DNA of 64,000 bases from AC-49 sp963766605 (GCA_963766605.1 CAVYAT010000006.1:208933-272932); one strand, 5' to 3'; shown: positions 28,223 through 37,732, counted from the stretch's first letter. Numbers and translations: made by a program. Notes: a model not told the origin generated them from the sequence alone.

Positions 28223-31200
28223 TCACAGCGCCTCACCGGCGAGCACGCGGCGCTGCAGGGCGACCGTCTCCTCACTCGGCTCGACGCCGAGCTGCTCCAC
28301 CAGCGTGCGCCGGCAGGCCAGGAACTGGCGCAACGCGTGGGCGCGGCGGCCGCTGCGTGCGTAGGCGACGATCAGCCGCCGTTGCGCCGCCTCGTTGAGC
28401 GGATCGAGTTCGACGAGCTGCCGCGCCGCCGCGGCCGCCGCGGCCGTGTCGCCCGCTCGCGCGTGGTCGTCGGCGAGCGCCGCGAGCAGCTCCGCGTAGC
28501 GGTCCATCAGCCGTTCGCGCCACGGGATCGCCCATTCGCTGTAGCGCTCCTGGGGCAGCGGCTCGCCGCCCCAGCGCGCGACCGCCGCGGCCAACGCAGC
28601 GGTTCGTTGGTCGGGTTCGCTGGTTGCCAGTGCGTCGCGAGCGGCCTGCTCGAACTCGCGCGCATCGACGCTGTCGTCGTCGCGCAGGTGCAGCCGATAG
28701 GAGCGCTCGCCGGCCTCGAGCCGGCTCGCGGCGACGCCCGGTGGATCGAGCACCGCCCGCGCCGCCGAGATCGCCACGTGCAGCCCGCGTCGCGCCGACG
28801 CGACCGAACGGCCCGGCCAGAATGCCTCGAACAGCTCGTCCTCGGACACGACGCCGTCGCGGACGACCAGCATCCGCACGATGCGCTCGGCGACGCGGCG
28901 CTCCCACGCCGCCTCGCCGACGACCCACGACCCGCGGCGCAACTCGAACCCGCCGAGCACCCGGAAGGCCAGGCGCGGCGGCTCGCGGGCCGCGTGCGCC
29001 AGTGCCGCGCTCGCCGCGCGGGCGACGGCGGGGTCGGCGTCCGACGCGAGTTCCTGCGCGCGCGAGAACCCGTCGGGGTGGCCGGCGGCGACCGCGGCGA
29101 GCGCCGCCGCCTGGCGGACCGCGGCGATCGGGTGGGCGGTGAACGCGCCGAGGGCGGTGCCGCCCGGGCGGGCCGCGGCGATCGCGGTGATGGCCGGCTC
29201 GGGCTCGATCGCGCCGGCGGCCAGCGCGGCCCACAGCACCCGTTCCAGCCGCGGCCACTCGCAACGCACCACGTGGCGCGGCTCGGCGGCCATCTCCGCC
29301 CACGCGTCGGCGAGGGCCGCAATCGCTCCGCCGTCGTCGCCGTCGTCGTAGCGCAGCCACGCATTCAGCGCGTGCAGTCGCGCCGCGCTGAAGCGGTCGG
29401 GGTCACCGGGCTCGGGTGCCGGTCGTGCCGTGATCGTCGCCTCGACCAGCTCGCGGGCGCGCGCGGGATGTCCCGCGCGCACCAGCGTCGGCGCCAGCAG
29501 CACCGCGGCGTGGGCACGGTCGAGGTACGGCCACGGGGCGACATCGACCAGCGCGCGCTCAGCGGCCGCGAGCGCGGCCTGACCGTCGCCGCGCTGGGCG
29601 GCGAGGCTCGCGTGCGTCACCTCGACGACCCACGCTCCCCATGAGCGCCAGCCGGCGGGAACCAGCGTGAGGTCGCGCTCAGCGCCCGCGACATCACCCA
29701 TCTGGGCACGAATGCTCGCGGTCCGCGTGGCGACGACGACGCCGACCCATTGCGACAGACCGGCGGCCTGCGCCCGTTCCCGGGCGGCGTCGGCGACGGC
29801 AATCGCCTCTTCAAGCTCGCCGCGCTGTTCGTGAATCGCCGTCTGGAAGGCCAGGAAGTACGGCAGCCGCCCGAACGGATCGCCGGACTCGAGCGCCGCG
29901 CAGCCCGTGCGGATGTTTCGTAGCGCCTCGTCGAGCCGGCCCAGCGGCAGGTCGTGGTAGTAGGCGATCTGCCCGGGCGAGGCCGGACGGAACATCGCGC
30001 CGGCCGGATCGTCGAGCACACGGTCCAGCAGCTCGCTGCCGCGGGCGAAGCGCCCGAGCCGCGCCGCCGCCGCCGCGGCGACGGCGCCCACCGCGCACGC
30101 TGCGAGGTCGCCACGGGCGGCGGGATCGTCGAGCGCGTCGGCCCGCTGCAGCGCGCCGGACAGGTCGCCGCCGGCGATCTGGGCGTCGACAAGAGCAAAC
30201 AGCGCGGCGAACTTCAGCGGCGACGGCGCACCGGCGACGGCGAGCCCGTCGACGGCGTCGCCGCACGCGGCGACCGCTTCGTCGAAGCGGCCCGCGCCAT
30301 GCGCGATCGCCCCGGCGAGCAGCGCGAGCTGCGGTTGGCCTGCGCGAGGCCCGGGGATCGCGGCCAGCCACGCGGCGACGGTCGCCGGGGATGTGCGAAC
30401 GAGCTGCGGCCCGACCCGGGCGAGCGTCTCGACGGCCGCGTCCCAGTCGCCCGCCGCGATGAGGAAGTCGATGGCCTCGGGCGCACGATCGGCCGCGACG
30501 AGCGCGCGGGCGATCGCGACGGCGACGGCCGCCCGCTGCGCGGGCGTGGCGAGCCGCGCATGGCGCTCACGCAGGAACTCCGACAGCAATGGGTGCAGGG
30601 TCGGGATTGCCGCGTCGGTTCGGACGAGCCCCGGAGGCAGTGAGTCCGGGAGCTCGATTCCCGCCGCCGCCGCCACGGCGAGGTCGGGGGCGGTGCTCGC
30701 GGCGAGCAGCGCGGCGCGGCGCTCACCGTCGAGCCCCATCAGGATCTCCTCCTCGAAGTACGCCCGCATCAGATCGGGCGACGGCGCCGCGCCCGACCCG
30801 GCCGCCGCCAGGACGACCCCGAGCGGCCAGCCCTCGGTCGCCTCGAGCAGCATGTCGATCTCGTCGTCGGCCGGGTCGCGCCCGGCCGCGCGCAGCACGT
30901 CCGCGCACTCGGCGGCCGAGAACACGAGGTCGGCGGCGCCGATCTCCAACAGCCGGCCGTCGGCCTGTGCGCGCGCGCTACGCAATGCCGGCCTCCGCCG
31001 CGCGGCGATCGCGACGCGCAGGGTGCGGACGTCGGCTTCGAGCAGGCGCCGCACGACCGCGAGCGCGTCGGGCGCATCGGCGAGCGCCTCGGCGTCATCG
31101 AAGACGATGACCAGCGGCTCGACGAGCAGGGCGTCGAGCTCGCGGGCGAGCACCGTCGCCGCCGCCTCCGGGTCGACGCGCTCCCGCGCCGCCGCAAGCC

Positions 31201-31468
31201 GCTGGGCGAGCACATCGACGCTGCCGGGCATCGCCGTGCGGACCGCTTCCACGACGCGGCCGAGCAGCCGACCCGGATCGGCCCCCGCGCCCTGGCAGGA
31301 GAGCCAGGCAGCGTTGCGCCGGCCGCGGGCCAGCGCCTGGGCGAGCGCGACGGTCTTGCCGTACCCGGCGCCGGCCACGATCAGGATCGGTCCGTCGTCA
31401 AGCCCGCCGAGGATCCGCGCCTCGAGCTCGGGACGTTCGATCCGTACGGGTTTCGGCGCGGCCCTCAG
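28223..31468 (-). CDS. MalT-like ATPase regulator with C-terminal winged helix and BTAD domain; start unclear
   Basis: About 1081 residues. P-loop AGAGYGKT close to the N-terminus, LVIVFDDAEALADAP as Walker B, a WPLGVVLAAA segment typical of MalT-like ATPases, a long TPR-like centre, then FRVLGGFELRRGSWVVGEAAW (winged helix, about the last 250 residues) and the BTAD domain ending RRTLVEQLGVEPSEETVALQ. This is the domain order reverse of the neighbouring regulator. The usual start GTG 31378 would cut into the P-loop. Coding continues upstream (RIERPELEARILGGLDDGP), yet no ATG, GTG or TTG is in frame before the TGA shared with adeC at 31504-31502. I give CTG 31468 as the earliest plausible start. 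Confidence 0.8.
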   Translation of the reverse strand: MRAAPKPVRIERPELEARILGGLDDGPILIVAGAGYGKTVALAQALARGRRNAAWLSCQGAGADPGRLLGRVVEAVRTAMPGSVDVLAQRLAAARERVDPEAAATVLARELDALLVEPLVIVFDDAEALADAPDALAVVRRLLEADVRTLRVAIAARRRPALRSARAQADGRLLEIGAADLVFSAAECADVLRAAGRDPADDEIDMLLEATEGWPLGVVLAAAGSGAAPSPDLMRAYFEEEILMGLDGERRAALLAASTAPDLAVAAAAGIELPDSLPPGLVRTDAAIPTLHPLLSEFLRERHARLATPAQRAAVAVAIARALVAADRAPEAIDFLIAAGDWDAAVETLARVGPQLVRTSPATVAAWLAAIPGPRAGQPQLALLAGAIAHGAGRFDEAVAACGDAVDGLAVAGAPSPLKFAALFALVDAQIAGGDLSGALQRADALDDPAARGDLAACAVGAVAAAAAARLGRFARGSELLDRVLDDPAGAMFRPASPGQIAYYHDLPLGRLDEALRNIRTGCAALESGDPFGRLPYFLAFQTAIHEQRGELEEAIAVADAARERAQAAGLSQWVGVVVATRTASIRAQMGDVAGAERDLTLVPAGWRSWGAWVVEVTHASLAAQRGDGQAALAAAERALVDVAPWPYLDRAHAAVLLAPTLVRAGHPARARELVEATITARPAPEPGDPDRFSAARLHALNAWLRYDDGDDGGAIAALADAWAEMAAEPRHVVRCEWPRLERVLWAALAAGAIEPEPAITAIAAARPGGTALGAFTAHPIAAVRQAAALAAVAAGHPDGFSRAQELASDADPAVARAASAALAHAAREPPRLAFRVLGGFELRRGSWVVGEAAWERRVAERIVRMLVVRDGVVSEDELFEAFWPGRSVASARRGLHVAISAARAVLDPPGVAASRLEAGERSYRLHLRDDDSVDAREFEQAARDALATSEPDQRTAALAAAVARWGGEPLPQERYSEWAIPWRERLMDRYAELLAALADDHARAGDTAAAAAAARQLVELDPLNEAAQRRLIVAYARSGRRAHALRQFLACRRTLVEQLGVEPSEETVALQRRVLAGEAL

Positions 31469-31501
31469 GAGTGCGCAGCATAGGGCGAGAACGCGGGACG
31501 A

Positions 31502-33133
31502 TCAGCCGAGCAGGCGGCCGGCCACGACGTCGACGAGGCCGAGGTCGGTCAGCTTGAGCTCGGGGATGACCTCGAGGCCCAGGAACGACAGCGCCATCAT
31601 CGGGTCCCGAGGGCGGCAGCCCAGTCGGTGGGCGGCCGCGGTCAGGGTGTCGTAGCGCTCGGCGACCTCCGCCGCGGCGCGGTCGGACATCAGGCCTCCG
31701 AGGTCCAGCGCGACGGTGGCCAGCTCGCGGCCCTCGTCGATCGCCCACAGCCCGCCGTTGGTGCCGCGCACGGTGTCGATCGCGCGTGCGATGTCGCGAT
31801 CGTCAGCGCCGATGACCAGCAGGTTGTGGTGGTCGTGGGCGACCGTCGTGGCCAGGGCGCCGCGCCCGATGCCGAATCCCCGGACCCGTGCCGACGCCCA
31901 CGAGCGGCCGCTGTGGCGATCGATCGCCAGCAGCAGCGCGTCGTCATCGGCGGCGTCGTCGTGGCGGGACGTGAGCAGCTGGCCGTCGATGTAGCCGATG
32001 GCGGGCCCGGCCTGCGCGCGCTCCCGCGCTGCGGCGACATCGACGTCGTCGGGCAGGGTGACGACGTTGCCGATCGCGACCGGGCGGCGCGCCGCGACAT
32101 CGCCAAGCAGAGCGCCGCGGTGCCAGACGTGGCGCACCGCGAACGCGTCGAGATCCTCGACCGCGACGAGGTCGGCGAGCCGGCCGGGCGCGACGGCGCC
32201 GCGGTCGCTCAGTCCGTAGAGCTCTGCCGCGTTGAGCGTGACCGTCCTCAGCGCGGCGATCGGGTCGAGGCCCGCGGCCACGACCCGTCGCAGGTGGTCG
32301 GTGAGATGGCCGCGGCGCAGCAGATCGCCGGCCGTGACGTCGTCGTTGACGAGCAGGCAGCGCCGCCCGCGCTGTTCGAGCACGACCTCGAGCAGCGCGT
32401 CGAGATTGTCGGCGGTCGAGCCGGCCCGGACCATCAGGTACAGACCGGCAGCGAGCTTCTCGCGCGCCTCGGCGGCCGTCGTGCACTCGTGGTCCGACGA
32501 CACACCGAGGAACGCGTACGCCTGCAGCGCCGCCGCGGTGAGCCCCGGCGCGTGGCCGTCAAGCGGCCGGTTGCCGGCGGCGGCGACCTTGTCGAGCAGC
32601 GTGTCGTTGCCGGCCACGGCGCCGGGGTAGTCCATCAGCTCGGCGACGCCCAGCGACCCGGGCGCCTCGAGCAGCGAGCGCATGTCCTGCGCGTCGACCC
32701 GGCCGCCGGTGGTCGCGTTCGGCGTCGCGGGCACACACGGCGGAACCTGCAGGAAGATCTCCGCCGGCCCGTCGCGCAGCTCGTTGCGCATCCACCGGAT
32801 CCCATCGGGACCGCTCACGTTGGCGATCTCGTGCGGGTCGGCGATCACCGTCCCGGTGCCGTCGCCGCTGACGACCCGCGCCAGCTCGCTCGGCGCCAGC
32901 AGCGTGCTCTCGACGTGCATGTGACCCTCGATGAACGCCGGCACCAGCGTGAGCCCGTCGAGGTCGACCGTCTCGACCGCCGCGTCGTACGTGCCGACGC
33001 CGGCGATCCGACCGCCGACGATCGCGACGTCCGCCACCCGGATCGTGTCGGTGAACACGTCGACGACGCGGGCGCCCCGCAACACGAGGTCGGCCGGCGC
33101 GTCGCCGCGCGCGACGGCGAGGGCGTGCTGCAC
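31502..33133 (-). CDS. ade: Adenine deaminase
   Basis: 543-residue amidohydrolase-fold enzyme that converts adenine to hypoxanthine in purine salvage. VEDLDAFAVRHVWHRG and VLRGARVVDVFTDTIRVADVAIV form the small beta domain; EGHMHVEST and VSSDHECTT carry metal ligands; IADPHEIANVSG is the family's signature loop; the C-terminal ade domain contains VAHDHHNLLVIGADD and MALSFLGLEVIPELKLT. Length and motifs match the Ade/AdeC family closely. The regulator gene begins immediately after its stop. Confidence 0.93.
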   Translation of the reverse strand: MQHALAVARGDAPADLVLRGARVVDVFTDTIRVADVAIVGGRIAGVGTYDAAVETVDLDGLTLVPAFIEGHMHVESTLLAPSELARVVSGDGTGTVIADPHEIANVSGPDGIRWMRNELRDGPAEIFLQVPPCVPATPNATTGGRVDAQDMRSLLEAPGSLGVAELMDYPGAVAGNDTLLDKVAAAGNRPLDGHAPGLTAAALQAYAFLGVSSDHECTTAAEAREKLAAGLYLMVRAGSTADNLDALLEVVLEQRGRRCLLVNDDVTAGDLLRRGHLTDHLRRVVAAGLDPIAALRTVTLNAAELYGLSDRGAVAPGRLADLVAVEDLDAFAVRHVWHRGALLGDVAARRPVAIGNVVTLPDDVDVAAARERAQAGPAIGYIDGQLLTSRHDDAADDDALLLAIDRHSGRSWASARVRGFGIGRGALATTVAHDHHNLLVIGADDRDIARAIDTVRGTNGGLWAIDEGRELATVALDLGGLMSDRAAAEVAERYDTLTAAAHRLGCRPRDPMMALSFLGLEVIPELKLTDLGLVDVVAGRLLG

Positions 33134-33180
33134 GCCTGCAAGGATAGGCCGCCGGCGACCCGCACGAATCGGAGGGACGG

Positions 33181-33516
33181 ATGCTGGGACGGGATTGGGA
33201 GACGGCGCAGGCGACCGTCGTCGCGACGCGGGCGATGTTGAACTGGAGCCGGACGAACGCGACGCCGCACGAGTACGTCGTCGACGTGCGACCGGCCAAT
33301 GAGCCGCCGTTTCGCGCCACGTTCCACGATCCGCTGATGCACGGCCACTGGGACCATCCGGTCGAGGGGCAGGTCATCAACGTCCTGTTCAAGCCCAGCT
33401 CCCATGAGGTCAAGCTCTCCGACGAGTACCGGGTGTCACCCCACAAGCTCCAACAGGAGCAGGACGAGAGCTTCCGGGCGCTCGCCGACGCTCCACCCGA
33501 CACGCCCGCACCGTAG
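33181..33516 (+). CDS. Conserved-looking 111-residue protein, unknown
   Basis: MLGRDWETAQATVVATRAML opens a protein with a central beta-rich segment (HEYVVDVRPANEPPFRATF, then HGHWDHPVEGQVINVLF) and a charged C-terminal tail. GGAGGGACGG lies just before ATG 33181. It is divergent from adenine deaminase across 47 bases. The strand pattern resembles small beta-barrel proteins of the DUF3592 or OB type, but I cannot assign a family. Confidence 0.7.
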   Translation: MLGRDWETAQATVVATRAMLNWSRTNATPHEYVVDVRPANEPPFRATFHDPLMHGHWDHPVEGQVINVLFKPSSHEVKLSDEYRVSPHKLQQEQDESFRALADAPPDTPAP

Positions 33517-33627
33517 GCGCTGCCTCAGGCGTTGCGCGGGCGCATCGCATCTCGAGCGACGAGCTAGGCTGGCGGTGACACGCGCACACGGCGCGCCGCC
33601 TCGACCGGTCCCGACCAGGAGAACTGC

Positions 33628-34023
33628 ATGTCTGACTTCACGATGCTCAACTTGATGGACGACGTCCCCGACTCGATGCTCGAGCATGCGCCCGGCGAGA
33701 TCGAGGGGCGGTTCACGCGCGGTCGGGTCAACACACAGGACTTCGGAGTCAGCCGCTTCACGTACGCGGCGAACGTTCGCAGCCCGTCGGGGCACCACCA
33801 TCGCGAGCAGGAGGAGGCCTACCTGGTCATCGCGGGCAGCGGCCGCGTCCTGCTCGACGACGAGCCCCACGCGCTGCGACAGTGGGACGTCGTCCGAGTT
33901 GGCCCGAGCGTCGTGCGAGCCTTTGAGGCCGGCCCCGACGGTCTGGATCTCGTCGCGGTCGGTGGGCCGAAGCCCGAGGGCGGCGACGGCGTGCTGGCCG
34001 AGACCACCTGGCCCGCCGACTGA
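33628..34023 (+). CDS. Cupin-domain protein
   Basis: 131 residues, single cupin. SPSGHHHREQEEAYLVIAGS matches the first cupin motif with metal-binding His residues and Glu, and the GPSVVRAFEAGPDGLDLVAV segment replaces the second motif. AGGAG lies six bases before ATG 33628. Such proteins bind small carboxylates or serve as isomerases or dioxygenases. It converges on the CoA ligase gene with only one base between the stops. Confidence 0.85.
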   Translation: MSDFTMLNLMDDVPDSMLEHAPGEIEGRFTRGRVNTQDFGVSRFTYAANVRSPSGHHHREQEEAYLVIAGSGRVLLDDEPHALRQWDVVRVGPSVVRAFEAGPDGLDLVAVGGPKPEGGDGVLAETTWPAD

Positions 34024-34024
34024 T

Positions 34025-35620
34025 CTAGGTTGCCTCCAGCAACTCGGCTTCGGCGATCGCGCGTTGCCGGAGCCGGGCGTGCTGGACCTTGCTGGATGCG
34101 GTGAGGGGTAGCTCATCGACGAACGCCCACCGCCGCGGCACCTTGAACGGGGCGAGGTGGCGCTCGCAATGCGCGCGGAGTTCCGCGGCGAGCGCCGGGT
34201 GCGTGTCACCGGCCGGGATGACGAAGGCCGTCACGATCTCGCCCCACCGCTCGTCCGGTAACCCGACGACCGCTGCGCGAGCGACCGCGGCATTCTCGGC
34301 CAGGCAGGCCTCCACCTCGCTCGGGGTCACGTTCTCGCCTCCGGTCTTGATCAGGTCCTTGAGCCGTCCTTCGATCCGGAAGTAGCCGCGTTCGTCCATC
34401 GACGCGCGATCACCGGTCCGCAGCCAGCCGTCGTCGTCGAATGCGCGGCGCGTTTCGTCGGGCCGACCGTGGTAGCCGGCGGTGATCCGCGCGCCGCGAA
34501 CGCACAGCTCACCGGGCTGGCCGTGTCCCGCGACGATGCCGGTATCGGGGTCGATCACCTTGACATCCGTGAACGGCAACGGCCGACCGGCGGTGCCCTC
34601 GCGATCCGCGGAAGCGTCGGCCGGACTCGTCATCAGCGCCGCTCCGCAGGTCTCGGTCATGCCGTAGATCACCAGCAGCCGGGCCCCGAACTCGGCCTCG
34701 ACGCGGCGCACGAACGCCGGCTCGAGCGTCGAGCCGCCCGTCACGATCGCCTCGAGGTCGGGAAGCGCCAAGGCGCCATCGCCGGTGTCGAGCAGCGCGT
34801 GCAGCAGCGTCGGAGCCGCGGACAGCACGTCGGCACGTTCGCCGGTCAATGCGCCCACGACGAGCGGCGGATCGAACGGGAGCACGACATGCGTCGCGGC
34901 GTCCCAGCACGCTCCGAGCGTGCCGAGCACGTTCCCGGCCGTATGGAAGAGCGGCATCGGATTGACCCAGACCGATCCGGGCGGCCGCGCGGTGCGCTCC
35001 GAGAACGCCGCGGCGGTGATCGCCATGCCACGGTGCGTTATCAGCACCCCCTTCGGCGGCCCTGTGGTTCCGGAGGTGTATTGGATCTGCGCCACCGAGC
35101 CAGGATCCGGCTGGGTGATCTCGCGCGCCGGGCGGTGCCACTCGCCCAGAGCGTCCGGAAGTCCGATCACGTGGCGAAGCGTGGGAAGCGACGGGCGCAG
35201 CGCGTCGACGATGGCCCGCAACGGCCGGCCGCGGTGCTCATTCGCGACGAACGCGCCGGCGGCCCCGCAGTCGCGAAGCGTGTACTCGAGCTCGCCGTCG
35301 CGCAGCGTCGGGTTGAGCGGCACGAGAACCAGGCCCGCAACCGCGAGCGCGTACTGCAACAGAACCATCTCGGCACAGTTCGGCGAGCACACCGCAACCC
35401 GCTCCCCCGCCTCGAACCGTTCGAGCAGGCCGGTCGCGAGCTGATCGACCAGGGCCACGAGCTCCGCGAACGACCACCGCCGTGTCGTGTCGGCTTCGAC
35501 GCCGACCAGCGCGTCGCGCTGGGGGGCGATCCGAGCCGCCCGCCGCAGGACGCCGCCGACCGACAGCTCGGGCGCCGCCTCGGCTGTCGATGCCACGACG
35601 ATCGACGACGACCCGGACAC
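34025..35620 (-). CDS. Acyl-CoA synthetase (AMP-forming, class I adenylate-forming enzyme)
   Basis: 531 residues. The P-loop-like A3 motif QYTSGTTGPPKG near residue 180-191, A5 YGMTETCGA, A7 DGWLRTGDRASMDERGYFRI, A8 hinge GRLKDLIKTGGENV and a C-terminal Lys in TASSKVQHARL. It activates a carboxylic acid as CoA thioester via an acyl-adenylate; the chain type is not readable. GTG 35620 is the start. The neighbours (EthD-like protein, enolase-superfamily enzyme, cupin) suggest catabolism of an organic acid. Confidence 0.92.
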   Translation of the reverse strand: MSGSSSIVVASTAEAAPELSVGGVLRRAARIAPQRDALVGVEADTTRRWSFAELVALVDQLATGLLERFEAGERVAVCSPNCAEMVLLQYALAVAGLVLVPLNPTLRDGELEYTLRDCGAAGAFVANEHRGRPLRAIVDALRPSLPTLRHVIGLPDALGEWHRPAREITQPDPGSVAQIQYTSGTTGPPKGVLITHRGMAITAAAFSERTARPPGSVWVNPMPLFHTAGNVLGTLGACWDAATHVVLPFDPPLVVGALTGERADVLSAAPTLLHALLDTGDGALALPDLEAIVTGGSTLEPAFVRRVEAEFGARLLVIYGMTETCGAALMTSPADASADREGTAGRPLPFTDVKVIDPDTGIVAGHGQPGELCVRGARITAGYHGRPDETRRAFDDDGWLRTGDRASMDERGYFRIEGRLKDLIKTGGENVTPSEVEACLAENAAVARAAVVGLPDERWGEIVTAFVIPAGDTHPALAAELRAHCERHLAPFKVPRRWAFVDELPLTASSKVQHARLRQRAIAEAELLEAT

Positions 35621-35671
35621 GGTTCAGAACCTCAGATCCCTGCGGCTATCGCACGCAGCGAGACGCGGAGG

Positions 35672-36430
35672 TCAGCCGTGGGCGACGGCGGTCGGCGTGG
35701 GACGCATGGTGCGCTCCTCGAGGGTCCCGCTCATTCCGAGCCATAGGAAGTCCATGTCGAACAGGTTGGCCCCGTCATCGACGAGGTCACGCCATTCCTG
35801 GCTCTTCATCGCCGCGTCGAACTTGGCCCGGTCCTCGAACCAGCACTCGGAGAATCCATCGAACCCGAGGGCGATCTCGTCGGTCGGCAGGCTGTCGGCC
35901 CCGATCGCCTTGACCGCGTGGCTCTGGACGTAGTGGCCGTCGCCGATCCCGGGGATCTTCAGGGCGATCGGGCCGTGCTTGGTGGCCCAGTACTCGTGGG
36001 CCTCGTCGCTGGGCATGTCGGATCGGAACTTGACGACCCACACGACCTTGAAGTTCCCCTTGTCGGTGCCCTCCCACTCCGCCGGGCGTGCCTTCTGGAC
36101 GACCTCCTCGAGCTCTGCGCTCATGCCCCAGAGCCAGTTCATGTCGAAGACGTTGGCACCATCCTCGACGACCGCCTGCCACTCGGGACTTGCCATCGAG
36201 GCCTTGTACGCATCGAAGTCCTCCCACCACCCGCACGAGTAGCCGTCGAAGCCGACGTCGCCGTCGGTGACTCCCTCTGCGCCGATCGGCGCGAGCACCT
36301 GGTTCTGCACGTATCCGGCCATGCCGGGAACGGCGAGCGCCATCGAACCGTGCCGGTCGCGCCAGCGCGTGCGGGCCTCGTCACGGCCGAGGTTCTGCGG
36401 GAATCGTGCCAGCCAAGCAACCTTGTACAT
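35672..36430 (-). CDS. Tandem EthD-like (dimeric alpha-beta barrel) protein
   Basis: 252 residues made of two copies of one roughly 120-residue module: VAWLARFPQNLGRDEARTRW with WLWGMSAELEE, and VVWVVKFRSDMPSDEAHEYW with FLWLGMSGTLEE. Each contains the HGxxAL...PG...YVQ pattern of EthD-type proteins, found with ether- and polycyclic-degrading oxygenases and in decarboxylases or dehydrations of polyketides. The fusion makes an internal pseudo-dimer. GGAGACGACG precedes ATG 36430. It is divergent from the enolase-superfamily gene with a shared operator-like repeat. Confidence 0.8.
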   Translation of the reverse strand: MYKVAWLARFPQNLGRDEARTRWRDRHGSMALAVPGMAGYVQNQVLAPIGAEGVTDGDVGFDGYSCGWWEDFDAYKASMASPEWQAVVEDGANVFDMNWLWGMSAELEEVVQKARPAEWEGTDKGNFKVVWVVKFRSDMPSDEAHEYWATKHGPIALKIPGIGDGHYVQSHAVKAIGADSLPTDEIALGFDGFSECWFEDRAKFDAAMKSQEWRDLVDDGANLFDMDFLWLGMSGTLEERTMRPTPTAVAHG

Positions 36431-36477
36431 CGTCGTCTCCTCAGACTCCGCCGATCGGCACCTCGGCCACACGCTAG

Positions 36478-36507
36478 CGGGTCGCGCCGGTACGCTCCCG
36501 CGACCCG
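36478..36507. promoter_or_regulatory. 9-bp inverted repeat in the divergent promoter of EthD and enolase-superfamily genes
   Basis: CGGGTCGCG (36478-36486) and CGCGACCCG (36499-36507), perfect arms around a 12-base spacer, centred in the 101-base divergent gap. The centre spacing of 21 bases puts both arms on the same helix face, as for a dimeric regulator. Confidence 0.5.
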
Positions 36508-36531
36508 AACGACCCGGAAAAGGCGGCCCGC

Positions 36532-37677
36532 GTGCGGATCACTGATGTCAGGATCGTTTTTCACGACCGCCACGCCTCGGATCTCGCGGTCTTCGGGGTA
36601 AAGGACGGGCGCCTGCCCATGGCAATACTGCGGGTGGTCACCGATGAGGGGATCGAGGGCAACAACGTCCTGAGCTTCCCAGGGCCAGGGCCGGTCGCGA
36701 TCGCCAACGAGATCGTGACGTTCATCAAGCCCCTGCTGGTCGGCGAGGATCCGCTCGACATCGGCCGGCACTGGCGTCGCATGTCGAATCTCAGCCACTT
36801 CGTCAGCCCGATCGCCGTCGGGACCGTCGACGTCGCCCTGTGGGACATCGCGGGCAAGGCGGCCGGGTTACCGGTCCACCGCCTGCTGGGGACATGCCGC
36901 CACCGGATCCCCGTGTACTTCTCGTCGGGTCACCATGCCGCGGCCTCCGACTACGCCGCCGAGGCGGCCTACTGGCAGGCCCAGGGGTGGCAGGGCTACA
37001 AGCTGCACCCGCCGCGCGCCCCGTGGGTCGACGCGCCGGCTCCCCCGATCGGGTTCGACATCGAGGCGTGCGCGGCGGTGCGCAGCGCGGTCGGATCGGA
37101 GATGACGTTGATGCTCGACTCGTCCTGGAGCTACTCCTATCCGGAGGCGCTGCGCGTGGGCCGCGCGATCGAGGAGCTCGATTTCGCCTGGTACGAGGAC
37201 CCGCTCGCGGCTCACGACATCCACGGATACCAGCAGCTCAAGCGCTACCTGCGCATCCCCATCATGGCCACCGAAACGACCCTCGGCGGCCTGCACACGC
37301 TGGCGCCGTGGATCACCGCCGGCGCCACCGACTTCCTGCGTGGCGACGTGGTCATCAAGGGAGGGATCACCGGCATGATGAAGATCGCCCACCTCGCCGA
37401 GGCCCACGGCATGAACTGCGAGATCCACGACGGCTACAACGCGATGAACAACGTCGCGAACCTGAACGTCGCAATGGCGATCGACAACTGCGACTGGTTC
37501 GAGATCCTCGCCTTCAACCGCTCCGGCGAGCACGGGCTGGAGCATCTGAGCTACGGCTTGGAGCAAGCGCTCGTCGTCGACTCCGACGGCTATCTCCCCG
37601 CGCCGACCGGCGCCGGGCTCGGCATCGGCATCGATTGGGAACTGATCCGGTCGTCGTCGCCCGGCGAGCTGGCCTGA
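36532..37677 (+). CDS. Enolase-superfamily (mandelate racemase/muconate lactonizing) enzyme
   Basis: 381 residues from GTG 36532. N-terminal capping domain, then a barrel with TVDVALWDIAGKAAGLPV, the Lys-containing WQGYKLHPP, metal ligands in LMLDSSWSYS, WYEDPL and ATETTLGG, and the late His in IHDGYNAMNN. The ligand set fits mandelate-racemase-subgroup acid-sugar dehydratases or racemases that abstract a proton alpha to a carboxylate. Which acid is not readable. It begins the rightward half of the catabolic region. Confidence 0.88.
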   Translation: MRITDVRIVFHDRHASDLAVFGVKDGRLPMAILRVVTDEGIEGNNVLSFPGPGPVAIANEIVTFIKPLLVGEDPLDIGRHWRRMSNLSHFVSPIAVGTVDVALWDIAGKAAGLPVHRLLGTCRHRIPVYFSSGHHAAASDYAAEAAYWQAQGWQGYKLHPPRAPWVDAPAPPIGFDIEACAAVRSAVGSEMTLMLDSSWSYSYPEALRVGRAIEELDFAWYEDPLAAHDIHGYQQLKRYLRIPIMATETTLGGLHTLAPWITAGATDFLRGDVVIKGGITGMMKIAHLAEAHGMNCEIHDGYNAMNNVANLNVAMAIDNCDWFEILAFNRSGEHGLEHLSYGLEQALVVDSDGYLPAPTGAGLGIGIDWELIRSSSPGELA

Positions 37678-37732
37678 GCCCGATCGCGAGCAGCGCCCGG
37701 GCGCTGGGCCCGGGCGCCACCGGCGCTTCAGG

